In this document: in pieces, positions 34,101-42,815 of the stretch
Position numbering within the stretch: the stretch's first letter is position 1
Layout of the letters: every line of letters starts with the position of its first letter
NCBI RefSeq assembly: GCF_022627955.1
Contig: NZ_JABXGD010000005.1
Coordinates: 186,001 to 250,000, forward strand
DNA: 64,000 nt
Direction: 5' to 3'
Source of the DNA: Microbacterium sp. C5A9
GTDB lineage: Bacteria > Actinomycetota > Actinomycetes > Actinomycetales > Microbacteriaceae
Program-made: the position numbers and the translations under genes
The notes under the pieces: model-generated
Seen by the model: the letters and a program-made list of their open reading frames with translations, nothing else
Database searches by the model: none
Told to the model about the DNA's origin: nothing

Positions 34101-36929
34101 TCTCTCGTGGTGAACGGCACGGCGGCGAAACCGGCGGTGTTCACGTCGATCGCGGACGACTCGTTCGGTGGCGACTCCAACGGTGACGGCGACGACTCCG
34201 CGCCGGTCGACCGGGAGTGGTACGGCATCAACGCCGTGAACGCAGGTTCGATCGCCCTGACGCAGGCGCGGGTGCTGTTCGCGTTCGGAGTGTCGGGGCA
34301 GGGGGCAGCGACGACGATCGTCTCGTCGATCATCGACGGCGGTATCGATGCGGCCGTCGGTACGAGCGCGATCACCGTGTCGGGCAACACGGTGCGCGGA
34401 GGCTCGATCTCCGTGTACCGCCCGTTCGGCTCCGCACGCGCGTTCGGCGTCACTGTGACGAACAACACGGTGCAGCGCGGATCGGTCCGCGTCTCGTCCG
34501 ACAACGAGAGCAGCTCAGCACCCCCGATCACCGTCACCGGCAACTCCATCTCCGGCCAGGACACTGCGGAATTCCCGCTGCGCGTGTGGGACGCGAAGCT
34601 ACGACCGTCGAACCTGACCGGCAACACGATCTCGGGCAACCGCGTCGATGTCGTCGCGCTGGCCGGAACTCTGGTCGAGAACTGGACAGTGCCGACCACG
34701 GGTGTTCCTTTCGTGCTCGATGACCGCAACGAGTGGGGTGGCAGCTTCACGGTCGCGGCAGGAGTGACGATGACCGTGCCCGCAGGAGTGGTGATCAAGG
34801 TCGGTGACGCCTCGATCTCGTGGGCGGACTACAGCGGCGGCATCATGGTGGCGGGCACGCTGAAGGTGAACGGCACGGCCACAGCACCCGTCGTCTTCAC
34901 ACCTCTCGAAGACGACACGATCGGAGGTGACACGAACGGCGACGGCGACGACACCGCTCCGCGCACCTCGCAGTGGTACGGCATCAGCGTGGTCGAGGGC
35001 GGCTCTGCCACCCTCACTCAGGCGCGGGTGCTGTATGCCGGAGGCGTGTCGGGCCTCGGCAATGCGCTGAGCGTGACCTCGTCGATCATCGACGGAGGGA
35101 TCGACGCCGGTGTCGGCAACAGCGCCGTCACGGTGACGGGCAATACCGTTCGAGGCGGCTCTATCACCGTGACCCGCGCCGCGGGTTCCGACCACGCCTT
35201 CGGGGTCTCGGTCATGAACAACACCGTGCAGGGCGGAGCGGTGGACGTTCTCTCCGACAACGACAGCACGACGGCACCGGCGCTCAGGGTTTCGGGAAAC
35301 GCGATCTCGGGGTACCAGGGGGACGGTTCTCCGCTGCGGGTCACCGATGTCATGCTGCGCCCGTCGAACCTCGGCGGAAACATGATCACGGGCAACAGGA
35401 TCAACGTGTTCGCCGTGTCGGGCACCCTCGTCGAGAACTGGACCGTTCCGTTCACAGGAGCCCCGATCGTGATCGACGACCGCAACCGCTGGGACACCGG
35501 TCTCACGATCGCCGCTTCTGTCACGATGACGGTGCCGGCCGGCGTCGTGATCAAGGTCGCGAATTTCTCATCCTGGACCGACTACCGAGCGGGGATGACG
35601 GTGGCGGGGTCACTGGTGGTGAACGGCACGGCGGCGGCGCCCGTCGTCATCACCACTCTCACTGATGACTCGGTCGGTGGCGACACGAACGCCGACGGCG
35701 ATGACACTGCGCCCTATTCATCGGAGTGGTACGGCCTCACAGTCTCGGCCGGTGGGTCGATCACAGCAGAGCATTTCACGCTGCGCTACGGACAGTACGG
35801 CCTGTATGGCGAAGCGGGCGCAGCGGTGTCGCTGGACGCCACCACGATCGAGAAGACCACCGACACGTGTCTGACCGTTGCCGGCGGTGGCTTCTTCCAC
35901 GGCGCGGTACGCGATTGCATCACCGGTGTCTCGGCGCAGAGCTATTTCGACGCGCGCGACGTGCAGTGGGGCGGGGACTTCGGACCTGGTGTCGACGGAA
36001 ACCCCGCGATCCAAGGTCAGGTCGAGGTGTTCCCCTGGGTCGGCACCGTGGTGCCGGCGGTGGTCGAGAACATCCCCGCTCCGGCTCCGCTCCCTGCCTG
36101 CAAGAAGTACCTCCTGATAGGTCTGCGAGGGTCGGGGGAGTCCGCACCGCTGGGAGGGATGCTCTCCACGCTCTTCTCCTCGCTCGACTCGGGGCTGCAG
36201 GCAGATGAGATCGAACGCCTGCAGGCTGCGGCAGAGGAGGGCGAGGTCGTCGACACGGAGGTGCACTACGTGCAGAGGGATGCCGTGCTCTACCCGGCCA
36301 ACGCCGTGCCGTTCTTCGCCGGTCACGGCTTCTGGGAGGGCGTGAAGGATCTCGCGACATACCCGGCGAGCGTCTGGCTGGGGGCCGCGATGCTGATCCA
36401 GCAGCTCGAAGCATCGTTTGACAAGTGCGGGGCCGACCAGAAGATCGTCCTCGCCGGATACTCGCAGGGCGCATGGGCGCTGCACGCCGCGTTGCAGTTC
36501 CTCGGCGCGATCGACTCACCGCTTCTCGACTCGGTGGAGACGGTGGGACTCATCGCCGACCCACTGCGCACGCCGAAGCTGCAGTTCACGAACCTGGGGT
36601 CGGCTCCATCGGGCGGTCAGGGGGTGGCCACTCTGGCGCTCGGGGTTCTCGGAGCCGCTTTCTTCGCATGGATGACCAAGAGCCTCAAGGGTGCATACGA
36701 GGGGTATCAGGCCGGGCAGCACGCCGCAGCCATGGGATATCCCGAATCCCTGAAATCCGCGACGATCGAGCTGTGCGACGAACGGGATCTCGTCTGCGAC
36801 GTGAATCACTATGTCAATCCGTTCAACTGGGATGAAATCGGCACGGGGACGAGCATCCATGGCAGCTACAGCGGTGGGGGAGAAGGAAAGCTCGATCAGC
36901 TCTCGGATGCTCTTCGAGAACGGTTCTGA
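31161..36929 (+). CDS. Secreted Ig-repeat/beta-helix protein with C-terminal cutinase-like esterase domain
   Basis: The 1922-residue protein starts at GTG 31161 (AGGAG five nt upstream). A signal peptide ends at SPAYA|AD (residue 50). Residues 53 to about 677 are seven ~90-residue Ig-like repeats, each with P-x-P-T-x-S-G, G-x-W-x-P-x-P, Y-Q-W-x-R and Y-x-L-x-A-A-D-A-G. From about 680 to 1640 come three full ~250-residue repeats and a partial one, beta-helix-like, each with an Asp/Asn loop such as GGDTNGDGDD. The C-terminal ~275 residues are cutinase-like: Cys1647 near YLLIGLRGSGES, nucleophile Ser1768 in AGYSQGA, Asp1876 inside CDERDLVCD, and His1900 in IHGSY. A serine esterase acting on cutin-like, lipid or glycan esters is inferred. 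There is no sortase signal, so it is probably secreted or held non-covalently. Confidence 0.85.
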   Translation: MRTQNSSSPRTERVRPTRPHARDRIRRLSLALVACLSLIAGSLVASPAYAADLPFAAAPAPMITGSAVVGSTLTTAVGDWQPAPASLTYQWKRGAAAIPGATANKYILVAADAGAAITVVVTAAKPGYVNTTKSSAAAAVGAAFTSSPAPTVSGTLAVGSKLTAAPGVWAPSPTTLTYQWSRAGIPISGATAQTYGLTAADAGKQITVTVRASRSGNGTSTRTSAPAAVPSIFTTAPVPTISGTAKVGSTLTAAAGAWAPAPASIGYQWLRAGSPIAGATASTYKLVAADAGAGITVRTTAARPGFTSVTKTSAVRAIATLEFTLAPVPTITGTAAVGSTVTATLGTWTPAPTTVTYVWKRGGSTISGATSAAYKLTAADAGTSLTVSVTATAAGYTPTTRTSAAKSIPLIFATAPTPTISGTGSVGSTLTVRSGTWAPVPTTLKYQWKRDGAAIAGATATTYKVMSADAGANITVTVTASKSGYSNGATTSAAKGIATLPFTTAPLPTVSGTPAAGSTLKAAAGTWAPAPSSLTYQWKRNGIAIAGATASTYKLVAADAGTKITVSTTATRATYTTTTKTSAVVTVESIFTTAPAPTVSGTPKVGSTLTAGAGAWSPAPTTLSYQWMRGGTAIAGATSSTYRLVAADAGATITVTATAKKSGYTTATTKSVGVVVTVDIATIHVTSDITVDTTWSPTQPTVYVIDDAVTVAQGATLTVGGKATIKTRLGITVAGRLIVQGTAAAPVALTSLTDDSFGGDTNGDGDDTVPHAFEWYGISVVDSGTASLTHARVLFGGGVSGQGASLTVAASIVDGSVTGTVGTGAVAITGNTVRGGSIDVYRPAGSARAFAVTVTDNTVQGGAVRVASDNTSSSAPPIRVSGNAVSGFVDAAFPLSVSDVKLRPSNLTANTITGSRVNAFALAGALVENWTVPSAGPPIAGADSGVGVGYGGLLVSAGVTMTVPAGAVIKVVRATVFVEGSLVVNGTAAKPAVFTSIADDSFGGDSNGDGDDSAPVDREWYGINAVNAGSIALTQARVLFAFGVSGQGAATTIVSSIIDGGIDAAVGTSAITVSGNTVRGGSISVYRPFGSARAFGVTVTNNTVQRGSVRVSSDNESSSAPPITVTGNSISGQDTAEFPLRVWDAKLRPSNLTGNTISGNRVDVVALAGTLVENWTVPTTGVPFVLDDRNEWGGSFTVAAGVTMTVPAGVVIKVGDASISWADYSGGIMVAGTLKVNGTATAPVVFTPLEDDTIGGDTNGDGDDTAPRTSQWYGISVVEGGSATLTQARVLYAGGVSGLGNALSVTSSIIDGGIDAGVGNSAVTVTGNTVRGGSITVTRAAGSDHAFGVSVMNNTVQGGAVDVLSDNDSTTAPALRVSGNAISGYQGDGSPLRVTDVMLRPSNLGGNMITGNRINVFAVSGTLVENWTVPFTGAPIVIDDRNRWDTGLTIAASVTMTVPAGVVIKVANFSSWTDYRAGMTVAGSLVVNGTAAAPVVITTLTDDSVGGDTNADGDDTAPYSSEWYGLTVSAGGSITAEHFTLRYGQYGLYGEAGAAVSLDATTIEKTTDTCLTVAGGGFFHGAVRDCITGVSAQSYFDARDVQWGGDFGPGVDGNPAIQGQVEVFPWVGTVVPAVVENIPAPAPLPACKKYLLIGLRGSGESAPLGGMLSTLFSSLDSGLQADEIERLQAAAEEGEVVDTEVHYVQRDAVLYPANAVPFFAGHGFWEGVKDLATYPASVWLGAAMLIQQLEASFDKCGADQKIVLAGYSQGAWALHAALQFLGAIDSPLLDSVETVGLIADPLRTPKLQFTNLGSAPSGGQGVATLALGVLGAAFFAWMTKSLKGAYEGYQAGQHAAAMGYPESLKSATIELCDERDLVCDVNHYVNPFNWDEIGTGTSIHGSYSGGGEGKLDQLSDALRERF
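31317..33190 (+). repeat. Seven in-gene Ig-like repeats (about 270 bp each)
   Basis: The repeats encode the stalk of the cutinase-like protein. They are well conserved at the DNA level around the YQWKR and GATASTYKL codons, which makes the region prone to copy-number change and to assembly error. Confidence 0.85.
33191..36060 (+). repeat. Three-and-a-half in-gene long repeats (about 750 bp each)
   Basis: The Asp/Asn-rich loop recurs near 33420, 34157, 34912 and 35666, a spacing of 737-755 bp. Each unit also encodes T-G-N-T-V-R-G-G-S and L-V-E-N-W-T-V-P blocks. The pattern suggests stacked beta-helix or beta-solenoid modules with calcium-type loops. Confidence 0.8.
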
Positions 36930-36937
36930 CGCGATAG

Positions 36938-36978
36938 GCAGTCTGAGGGCGGCGGCTCCCCACCGGGGAGTCGCCGCC
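36938..36978 (+). repeat. Terminator-containing repeat, downstream copy
   Basis: This 41-nt segment matches 30866-30907 apart from one missing G, in direct orientation about 6.07 kb away. Confidence 0.85.
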
Positions 36979-36980
36979 CT
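36946..36980 (+). terminator. Terminator after the cutinase-adhesin gene
   Basis: A 16-bp stem with one G-U pair (AGGGCGGCGGCTCCCC at 36946-36961 with 36965-36980) closes an ACC loop and is followed by TCTGC. It starts 17 nt after the stop codon. Confidence 0.82.
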
Positions 36981-37039
36981 TCTGCATCCGGTACCCGGTA
37001 TTCGGCTCGGCGGTATCGCGTTTCAGCCTTCCCATCCCC

Positions 37040-37045
37040 TAGGAT
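37040..37045 (+). promoter_or_regulatory. -10 element of the candidate structured RNA
   Basis: TAGGAT matches the -10 form used elsewhere in the window. Unlike those cases no start codon follows after 6-7 nt, so the predicted transcript (start near 37052) is non-coding or has a long leader. Confidence 0.45.
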
Positions 37046-37051
37046 TGGAAC

Positions 37052-37335
37052 GACCGCCTGGGGAATGCGCGGTCAGGGACGTCGAAGGGGTTCGACCTCC
37101 CGAATCACGCGGTTCGCCGCGACAAACTGGGGAAATGATTTTGGGGATCATCATGCGACGCGCGCACTCTGTGCGCCTGAGCGTCTTCCCGCCTGCGCGG
37201 CGGTCACTCCGCCGCGCCCTCGATCGAGGAAGACGGCGTCCCTTCACGCCGGACTCCTCGCGTTCGGTGTGCCCCCTCGCACCGAACGCCCTCCCCAAGC
37301 GGGGCGAGGCATGGGGATGCCTCGCCCCGCTCTCT
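37052..37335 (+). ncRNA. Candidate structured RNA: nine consecutive hairpins ending in a terminator
   Basis: About 280 nt contain nine perfect hairpins in series: 37052-37057/37069-37074, 37081-37086/37091-37096, 37108-37112/37117-37121 (UUCG tetraloop), 37135-37139/37147-37151, 37162-37167/37171-37176, 37195-37203/37209-37217, 37234-37239/37246-37251, 37261-37269/37280-37288 and 37298-37312/37317-37331. The last is a 15-bp terminator stem with a GGGG loop. A 70-codon Arg-rich frame (37135-37347) overlaps it but looks non-genuine. I see no motif of tmRNA, RNase P or SRP RNA. The class is unknown; an attenuator or regulatory RNA is also possible. Confidence 0.5.
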
Positions 37336-37433
37336 CCGACTCTCTGACGGTCGGAGGCGTGGTTCCGAGGCACTCAGCCCGGGGCCGCGGGGGCATGCCC
37401 AACGGATGCTCAGCAAACGCGACACGCCCGGGT

Positions 37434-37463
37434 TTGCACAAGGGAAATCCGCCATGGCAGAAT
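37434..37463 (+). promoter_or_regulatory. Main promoter of the S10 ribosomal operon
   Basis: TTGCAC (37434-37439), an 18-nt spacer and CAGAAT (37458-37463) form the best sigma-A-type promoter in the gap. The predicted start is near 37470. Confidence 0.55.
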
Positions 37464-37469
37464 AGACAG

Positions 37470-37784
37470 GTTCGACATTCCGGCGCGCTCAGCGTGGGCC
37501 GGATCACCATCACGACAGTGCATAGGCGGCGCAGACGCGCAGGGACCTAGGCCGCGGGTGGCAGAACGATCCCGACATCTTCATCACGAGGGCTTCGCCG
37601 TGCGCGGCGGAGGTCGGACATCCGCTCGCTGAGAGGCGAGCGGGATGACAGCAGAACAGTGGTGCAGCAGATCGGCTCGCGAGAGTCGTTCGAGTGCCGA
37701 GGCGCGAACAGCGCCGACGTGCGTCCAATGCCCCAGGGTCACCCGGCCCCGGACGGTAAGACGCCTAAAGAGAGAGAGCAGACA
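37470..37784 (+). promoter_or_regulatory. Long 5' leader of the S10 operon
   Basis: The ~315-nt untranslated leader ahead of rpsJ contains a clear hairpin (CCGCTCGC at 37622-37629 with 37636-37643) and no convincing gene. Long S10 leaders are control points in other bacteria (L4 in E. coli). A similar role here is inference only. Confidence 0.4.
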
Positions 37785-38093
37785 ATGGCGGGACAGAAGA
37801 TCCGCATTCGCCTGAAGTCGTATGACCACGAGGTCATCGACACGTCCGCACGCAAGATCGTCGACACCGTGACCCGTGCGGGCGCAACTGTCGTCGGTCC
37901 CGTGCCCCTTCCGACCGAGAAGAACGTCGTGTGCGTCATCCGGTCGCCGCACAAGTACAAGGACAGCCGCGAGCACTTCGAGATGCGCACCCACAAGCGT
38001 CTGATCGACATCGTCGACCCGACGCCCAAGGCCGTCGACTCGCTGATGCGTCTCGACCTGCCTGCCGATGTCAACATCGAGATCAAGCTCTGA
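37785..38093 (+). CDS. rpsJ: 30S ribosomal protein S10
   Basis: The 102-residue protein is full length and recognisable by [17 protein letters not shown] and the end DVNIEIKL. S10 sits in the 30S head and also takes part in NusB-dependent antitermination. It is the first gene of the S10 operon, preceded by a long leader and an AGAGAGAG-type Shine-Dalgarno region. Nine nt separate it from rplC. Confidence 0.98.
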   Translation: MAGQKIRIRLKSYDHEVIDTSARKIVDTVTRAGATVVGPVPLPTEKNVVCVIRSPHKYKDSREHFEMRTHKRLIDIVDPTPKAVDSLMRLDLPADVNIEIKL

Positions 38094-38101
38094 GGTTCGA
38101 C

Positions 38102-38761
38102 ATGGTTGACATCAACGCAAAGATTTCCAAGGGCATGCTCGGCACCAAGCTCGGCATGACCCAGGTGTGGTCCGAGAACGGCAAGCTCGTTCCGGTCACC
38201 GTCATCGAGCTCTCGCCGAACGTGGTCACGCAGATCCGTACCCCCGAGAAGGACGGCTACAAGGCCGTTCAGATCGCCTACGGTCAGATCGACCCCCGCA
38301 AGGTGAACAAGCCGCTCTCCGCTCACTTCGAGGCTGCCGGCGTCACGCCGCGCCGTCACGTCACCGAGATCCGCACCGCGGACGCCGGCGACTACACCCT
38401 GGGCCAGGAGCTCACGGTCGACGGAACCTTCGAGGCCGGACAGCTCGTCGACGTCGTCGGCACGAGCAAGGGCAAGGGCTTCGCCGGTGTCATGAAGCGT
38501 CACAACTTCAAGGGCGTCTCGGCATCGCACGGTTCGCACCGCAACCACCGCAAGCCCGGCTCCATCGGCGCATCGTCGACCCCGAGCCGCGTCTTCAAGG
38601 GCATGCGCATGGCCGGCCGTATGGGTGGCGAGCGCGTGACCGTCCTCAACCTCACGGTGCACGCCGTCGACATCGAGAAGGGTCTGCTGCTCGTCAAGGG
38701 CGCCGTCCCCGGTGCTCGTGGCCGCATCGTCTACGTCCGCAACGCAGTGAAGGGTGCCTGA
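38102..38761 (+). CDS. rplC: 50S ribosomal protein L3
   Basis: The 219-residue protein has the typical [14 protein letters not shown] start and the signature [17 protein letters not shown] and [16 protein letters not shown]3 binds 23S rRNA near its 3' end and helps form the peptidyl-transferase region. The ATG lies 9 nt after rpsJ, and the stop is two bases before rplD, consistent with tight co-transcription. Confidence 0.98.
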   Translation: MVDINAKISKGMLGTKLGMTQVWSENGKLVPVTVIELSPNVVTQIRTPEKDGYKAVQIAYGQIDPRKVNKPLSAHFEAAGVTPRRHVTEIRTADAGDYTLGQELTVDGTFEAGQLVDVVGTSKGKGFAGVMKRHNFKGVSASHGSHRNHRKPGSIGASSTPSRVFKGMRMAGRMGGERVTVLNLTVHAVDIEKGLLLVKGAVPGARGRIVYVRNAVKGA

Positions 38762-38763
38762 TC

Positions 38764-39426
38764 ATGGCTGACTCCACTCTCGCGCTTGACGTCCTCAAGG
38801 CAGACGGCAAGAAGGCTGGCTCGATCGAGCTTCCCGCCGCGCTGTTCGACGCCAAGACGAACATCCCGCTCATCCACCAGGTCGTCGTCGCGCAGCTCGC
38901 GGCGGCTCGCCAGGGAACCCACTCGACCAAGCGTCGCGGTGAGGTCTCGGGTGCCGGCCGCAAGCCCTTCAAGCAGAAGGGCACGGGTAACGCCCGTCAG
39001 GGCTCCATCCGCGCGCCGCACATGACCGGTGGTGGAATCGTGCACGGCCCCAAGCCGCGCGACTACTCGCAGCGCACCCCCAAGAAGATGATCGCCGCCG
39101 CCCTCCTGGGCGCGCTCAGCGACCGCTTCCGCGGTGAGCGCATCCACGCCATCGAGTCGTTCGGCATCGACGGCACGCCTTCGACCAAGACCGCGGTGAA
39201 CTTCCTCACCAACGTCGTCTCGTCGAAGAACGTGCTCGTGGTGATCGAGCGCAACGACGACGTGACGCTGAAGAGCATCCGCAACCTGTCGAACCTGCAC
39301 GTGCTGACGTTCGACCAGCTCAACGCCTACGACGTGCTCGTCTCCGACGACATCGTCTTCACCCAGGCCGCGCTCGAGGGCTTCATCGCCTCGAAGTCCG
39401 GCGCCAACCAGGAGGTCTCCGCATGA
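38764..39426 (+). CDS. rplD: 50S ribosomal protein L4
   Basis: The 220-residue L4 has the [20 protein letters not shown] loop that reaches into the exit tunnel and a C-terminal domain starting [13 protein letters not shown]. In E. coli L4 also represses its own operon through the S10 leader; whether that happens here is not known. The stop overlaps the rplW start by 4 nt (ATGA). Confidence 0.98.
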   Translation: MADSTLALDVLKADGKKAGSIELPAALFDAKTNIPLIHQVVVAQLAAARQGTHSTKRRGEVSGAGRKPFKQKGTGNARQGSIRAPHMTGGGIVHGPKPRDYSQRTPKKMIAAALLGALSDRFRGERIHAIESFGIDGTPSTKTAVNFLTNVVSSKNVLVVIERNDDVTLKSIRNLSNLHVLTFDQLNAYDVLVSDDIVFTQAALEGFIASKSGANQEVSA

Positions 39427-39746
39427 GCGAGCAGGCATCTGTTCTCCAGACGGCCCTGAACAAGGACCCGCGCGACATCATCCTGAAGCCGGTCGTGTCC
39501 GAGAAGAGCTACGGTCTCATCGACGAGGGTAAGTACACCTTCCTCGTGGACCCGCGCGCTTCGAAGACCGAGATCAAGCTCGCCATCGAGAAGATCTTCG
39601 GCGTCAAGGTCGCAGGGGTCAACACCCTCAACCGCGTCGGCAAGGCTCGTCGCACCCGCTTCGGCACCGGCAAGCGCAAGGACACCAAGCGCGCCATCGT
39701 CACCCTGAAGTCGGGCACCATCGACATCTTCACGGCAATCGGCTGA
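39423..39746 (+). CDS. rplW: 50S ribosomal protein L23
   Basis: The 107-residue L23 contains [20 protein letters not shown] and [20 protein letters not shown]23 lies at the tunnel exit, where trigger factor and SRP dock. The N-terminus is about ten residues longer than the minimal family form ([17 protein letters not shown]). The ATG overlaps the rplD stop. Confidence 0.97.
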   Translation: MSEQASVLQTALNKDPRDIILKPVVSEKSYGLIDEGKYTFLVDPRASKTEIKLAIEKIFGVKVAGVNTLNRVGKARRTRFGTGKRKDTKRAIVTLKSGTIDIFTAIG

Positions 39747-39766
39747 TCCGGGGGATAAGGACAATA

Positions 39767-40606
39767 ATGGCTATTCGCAAGTACAAGCCCACGACCCCGG
39801 GCCGTCGCGGCTCGTCGGTGGCTGACTTCGCCGAGATCACTCGATCGACGCCGGAGAAGTCGCTGCTGCGCCCGCTCTCGAAGACCGGTGGTCGCAACAA
39901 CCAGGGCCGCATCACGACCCGTCACATCGGTGGTGGCCACAAGCGCCAGTACCGCGTCATCGACTTCCGTCGCAATGACAAGGACGGCGTGGACGCCAAG
40001 GTCGCTCACATCGAGTACGACCCCAACCGCACCGCGCGCATCGCGCTGCTGCACTACTTCGACGGCGAGAAGCGCTACATCCTCGCGCCGGCGAAGCTGA
40101 AGCAGGGCGACGTCGTCGAGTCGGGTGCCGGCGCTGACATCAAGCCGGGCAACAACCTCCCGCTGAAGAACATCCCGACGGGTACCGTCATCCACGCGAT
40201 CGAGCTCCGTCCCGGTGGCGGCGCGAAGATGGCACGTTCGGCCGGTGCATCCGTCCGTCTCGTCGCCAAGGATGGCAACTTCGCTCAGCTGCGTCTGCCC
40301 TCGGGCGAGATCCGCAACGTCGATGCGCGCTGCCGCGCGACCATCGGCGAGGTCGGAAACGCCGAGCAGTCGAACATCAACTGGGGTAAGGCCGGCCGCA
40401 TGCGCTGGAAGGGCGTCCGCCCGACCGTCCGTGGTGTCGCGATGAACCCGGTCGACCACCCGCACGGTGGTGGTGAGGGCAAGACGTCCGGTGGACGTCA
40501 CCCCGTCTCCCCGTGGGGCCAGGCTGAGGGTCGCACCCGTCACGCCAACAAGGAAAGCGACAAGTACATCGTGCGTCGTCGTAACGCCGGCAAGAAGCGT
40601 AAGTAG
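39767..40606 (+). CDS. rplB: 50S ribosomal protein L2
   Basis: The 279-residue L2 is complete. It includes [34 protein letters not shown] and the C-terminal [20 protein letters not shown] with the functionally important His. L2 is needed for subunit joining and peptidyl transfer. A 20-nt spacer with GGGGATAAGGA precedes the ATG. Confidence 0.98.
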   Translation: MAIRKYKPTTPGRRGSSVADFAEITRSTPEKSLLRPLSKTGGRNNQGRITTRHIGGGHKRQYRVIDFRRNDKDGVDAKVAHIEYDPNRTARIALLHYFDGEKRYILAPAKLKQGDVVESGAGADIKPGNNLPLKNIPTGTVIHAIELRPGGGAKMARSAGASVRLVAKDGNFAQLRLPSGEIRNVDARCRATIGEVGNAEQSNINWGKAGRMRWKGVRPTVRGVAMNPVDHPHGGGEGKTSGGRHPVSPWGQAEGRTRHANKESDKYIVRRRNAGKKRK

Positions 40607-40618
40607 GAGTAAGAGAAG

Positions 40619-40900
40619 ATGCCTCGCAGTCTTAAGAAGGGCCCCTTCGTCGACGATCACCTGCTTCGCAAGGTGGTCGTGCAGAACGAAGCCGGCACGA
40701 AGAACGTCATCAAGACCTGGTCCCGCCGGTCGATGATCATCCCGGCCATGCTGGGACACACGATCGCGGTCCACGACGGTCGCAAGCACATCCCCGTGTT
40801 TGTGTCGGAGACCATGGTCGGCCACAAGCTGGGCGAGTTCGCGCCCACCCGCACCTTCCGCGGCCACGAGAAGGACGACAAGAAGGGCCGCCGCCGCTGA
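40619..40900 (+). CDS. rpsS: 30S ribosomal protein S19
   Basis: The 93-residue S19 begins [18 protein letters not shown] and has [20 protein letters not shown] and the [13 protein letters not shown] block; all are diagnostic. It binds 16S rRNA in the 30S head with S13. Twelve nt separate it from rplB, and AGGAGTAAGAG lies before the ATG. Confidence 0.98.
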   Translation: MPRSLKKGPFVDDHLLRKVVVQNEAGTKNVIKTWSRRSMIIPAMLGHTIAVHDGRKHIPVFVSETMVGHKLGEFAPTRTFRGHEKDDKKGRRR

Positions 40901-40925
40901 CGCGGGGGCGATAGAGGAGAGAGAA

Positions 40926-41324
40926 ATGGTGGAGTCCATCGCACGCGTGCGACACATCCGCGTGACCCCTCAGAAGGCTCGTCGTGTCGTCGCGCTCATC
41001 AAGGGCAAGCAGGCCCAGGAGGCTCTGGCGATCCTGAAGTTCGCACAGCAGAGCGCCAGTGAGCCGATCTACAAGCTTGTCGCGTCGGCCATGGCCAACG
41101 CGCAGGTCAAGGCGGATCGTGACGGCGAGTACCTCGACGAGCAGGACCTGTACGTGGCTAACGCCTACGTCGACGAGGGCACGACGCTCAAGCGTTTCCA
41201 GCCCCGTGCACAGGGTCGCGCTTTCCAGATCAAGAAGCGCACGAGCCACATCACGGTCGTGCTCTCGACGCCTGCTGCAGCCCCGGCTGCCGCAAGCGAC
41301 AGCAACAAGAAGGCGAGCAAGTAA
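40926..41324 (+). CDS. rplV: 50S ribosomal protein L22
   Basis: The 132-residue L22 has [20 protein letters not shown] and the C-terminal [22 protein letters not shown] block (seen as [20 protein letters not shown]). Its beta-hairpin lines the exit tunnel. A 20-residue Ala/Lys/Ser-rich tail is added. The stop overlaps the rpsC ATG by one base (TAATG). I chose ATG 40926, which follows an AGAGGAGAG ribosome-binding site. Confidence 0.97.
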   Translation: MVESIARVRHIRVTPQKARRVVALIKGKQAQEALAILKFAQQSASEPIYKLVASAMANAQVKADRDGEYLDEQDLYVANAYVDEGTTLKRFQPRAQGRAFQIKKRTSHITVVLSTPAAAPAAASDSNKKASK

Positions 41325-42079
41325 TGGGACAGAAGGTAAACCCGTACGGCTTCCGCCTCGGCATCACCACGGACCACGTGTCGCGCTGGTTCTCGGACTC
41401 GACGAAGCCCGGTCAGCGTTACGCCGACTACGTCGCCGAGGACATCAAGATCCGCAACCTGCTGAAGACGCAGCTCGACCGCGCCGGTGTCTCGAACATC
41501 GAGATCGAGCGCACCCGTGACCGCGTCCGCGTCGACATCCACACCGCCCGTCCGGGCATCGTGATCGGTCGTCGTGGCGCCGAGGCCGAGCGCATCCGCG
41601 GCGACCTCGAGAAGCTCTCGGGCAAGCAGATCCAGCTGAACATCCTCGAGGTCAAGAACCCCGAGGCCGACGCTCAGCTCGTCGCACAGGGCATCGCCGA
41701 GCAGCTGTCTGCTCGCGTGGCGTTCCGTCGTGCGATGCGCAAGGGTCTCCAGGGCGCGCAGCGCGCTGGTGCCAAGGGCATCCGCATCCAGGTCTCCGGC
41801 CGCCTCGGCGGCGCCGAGATGAGCCGCTCGGAGTTCTACCGCGAGGGTCGTGTGCCGCTGCACACGCTGCGCGCGAACATCGACTACGGCTTCTACGAGG
41901 CGAAGACCACCTTCGGCCGCATCGGCGTGAAGGTCTGGATCTACAAGGGCGACCTGACCAACAAGGAGCTTGCTCGCGAGCAGGCCAACGCACCGAAGTC
42001 CCGTCGTGACGACCGTGGTGGCGACCGCCGCCGCGCGCCGCGTAACGAGGCCCCTGTCGCAGAAGGAGCGTCTGCCTGA
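41324..42079 (+). CDS. rpsC: 30S ribosomal protein S3
   Basis: The 251-residue S3 has the KH-domain segment [20 protein letters not shown] and the C-terminal [20 protein letters not shown]. It forms part of the mRNA entry channel. The last ~30 residues are an Arg/Asp/Ala-rich tail, common in Actinobacteria. It is coupled to both neighbours by one-base overlaps. Confidence 0.98.
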   Translation: MGQKVNPYGFRLGITTDHVSRWFSDSTKPGQRYADYVAEDIKIRNLLKTQLDRAGVSNIEIERTRDRVRVDIHTARPGIVIGRRGAEAERIRGDLEKLSGKQIQLNILEVKNPEADAQLVAQGIAEQLSARVAFRRAMRKGLQGAQRAGAKGIRIQVSGRLGGAEMSRSEFYREGRVPLHTLRANIDYGFYEAKTTFGRIGVKVWIYKGDLTNKELAREQANAPKSRRDDRGGDRRRAPRNEAPVAEGASA

Positions 42080-42498
42080 TGCTTATTCCCCGCAAGGTCA
42101 AGTTCCGTAAGCAGCACCACCCCGGCCGTAGCGGCCAGGCGACCGGTGGCACGAAGGTCTCCTTCGGCGAGTACGGCATCCAGGCGCTCACGCCTGCCTA
42201 CGTGACGAACCGTCAGATCGAGTCCGCTCGTATCGCGGTCACGCGTCACATCAAGCGTGGCGGCAAGGTGTGGATCAACATCTACCCCGACCGTCCCCTC
42301 ACCAAGAAGCCTGCTGAGACCCGCATGGGTTCCGGTAAGGGTTCCCCCGAGTGGTGGGTCGCCAACGTCAAGCCGGGTCGCGTCCTCTTCGAGGTCTCCG
42401 GCGTGAGCGAGGAACTCGCTCGCGAGGCACTGACCCGTGCCATTCACAAGCTGCCTCTCAAGGCACGCATCATCAAGCGCGAGGAGGGCGACGCGTAA
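42079..42498 (+). CDS. rplP: 50S ribosomal protein L16
   Basis: The 139-residue L16 begins [20 protein letters not shown] and includes [20 protein letters not shown] and [18 protein letters not shown], the standard family blocks. L16 organises the A-site region of the 50S subunit. It shares one base with both rpsC and rpmC. Confidence 0.98.
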   Translation: MLIPRKVKFRKQHHPGRSGQATGGTKVSFGEYGIQALTPAYVTNRQIESARIAVTRHIKRGGKVWINIYPDRPLTKKPAETRMGSGKGSPEWWVANVKPGRVLFEVSGVSEELAREALTRAIHKLPLKARIIKREEGDA

Positions 42499-42815
42499 TG
42501 GCGATCGGCACCAAGGAGCTCGCTCCGGCAGAGCTCGACACGTTCGAAGACCAGCGCCTCGTTGAGGAGCTGCGTAAGGCCAAGGAGGAGCTGTTCAACC
42601 TCCGTTTCCAGTCGGCCACCGGCCAGCTGGAGAGCCACGGCCGCATCCGCGCCGTCAAGCGCGACATCGCGCGTCTCTACACCGTGATCCGCGAACGCGA
42701 GCTGGGCATCCGTGCGACGCCCGCTCCGGTCGAGGTCCCGGCCAAGAAGGCGTCCAAGTCGAAGGCGAAGAAGGCGGATGCCGCCGACGACGCCGTGAAG
42801 GAAGAGGCTGAGTGA
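42498..42815 (+). CDS. rpmC: 50S ribosomal protein L29 with extended C-terminus
   Basis: The conserved L29 core is [20 protein letters not shown] and [18 protein letters not shown]. At 105 residues the protein is well above the usual 65-75 because of a Lys/Ala/Glu-rich C-terminal tail starting around residue 75 ([20 protein letters not shown]). L29 sits near the tunnel exit with L23. Its stop overlaps the rpsQ ATG (TGATG). Confidence 0.96.
   Translation: MAIGTKELAPAELDTFEDQRLVEELRKAKEELFNLRFQSATGQLESHGRIRAVKRDIARLYTVIRERELGIRATPAPVEVPAKKASKSKAKKADAADDAVKEEAE

Noticed and set aside
31317..36060. Regularly spaced DNA repeats that could suggest a CRISPR or tandem array
   Set aside because: The repeats keep the reading frame and encode Ig-like and beta-helix modules. 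There are no short identical repeats with unique spacers and no cas genes.
37135..37347. 70-codon ORF with ATG in the 855-base gap
   Set aside because: It is Arg-rich, lacks a good ribosome binding site and runs through the terminator stem. RNA structure explains the region better, though translation was not excluded.
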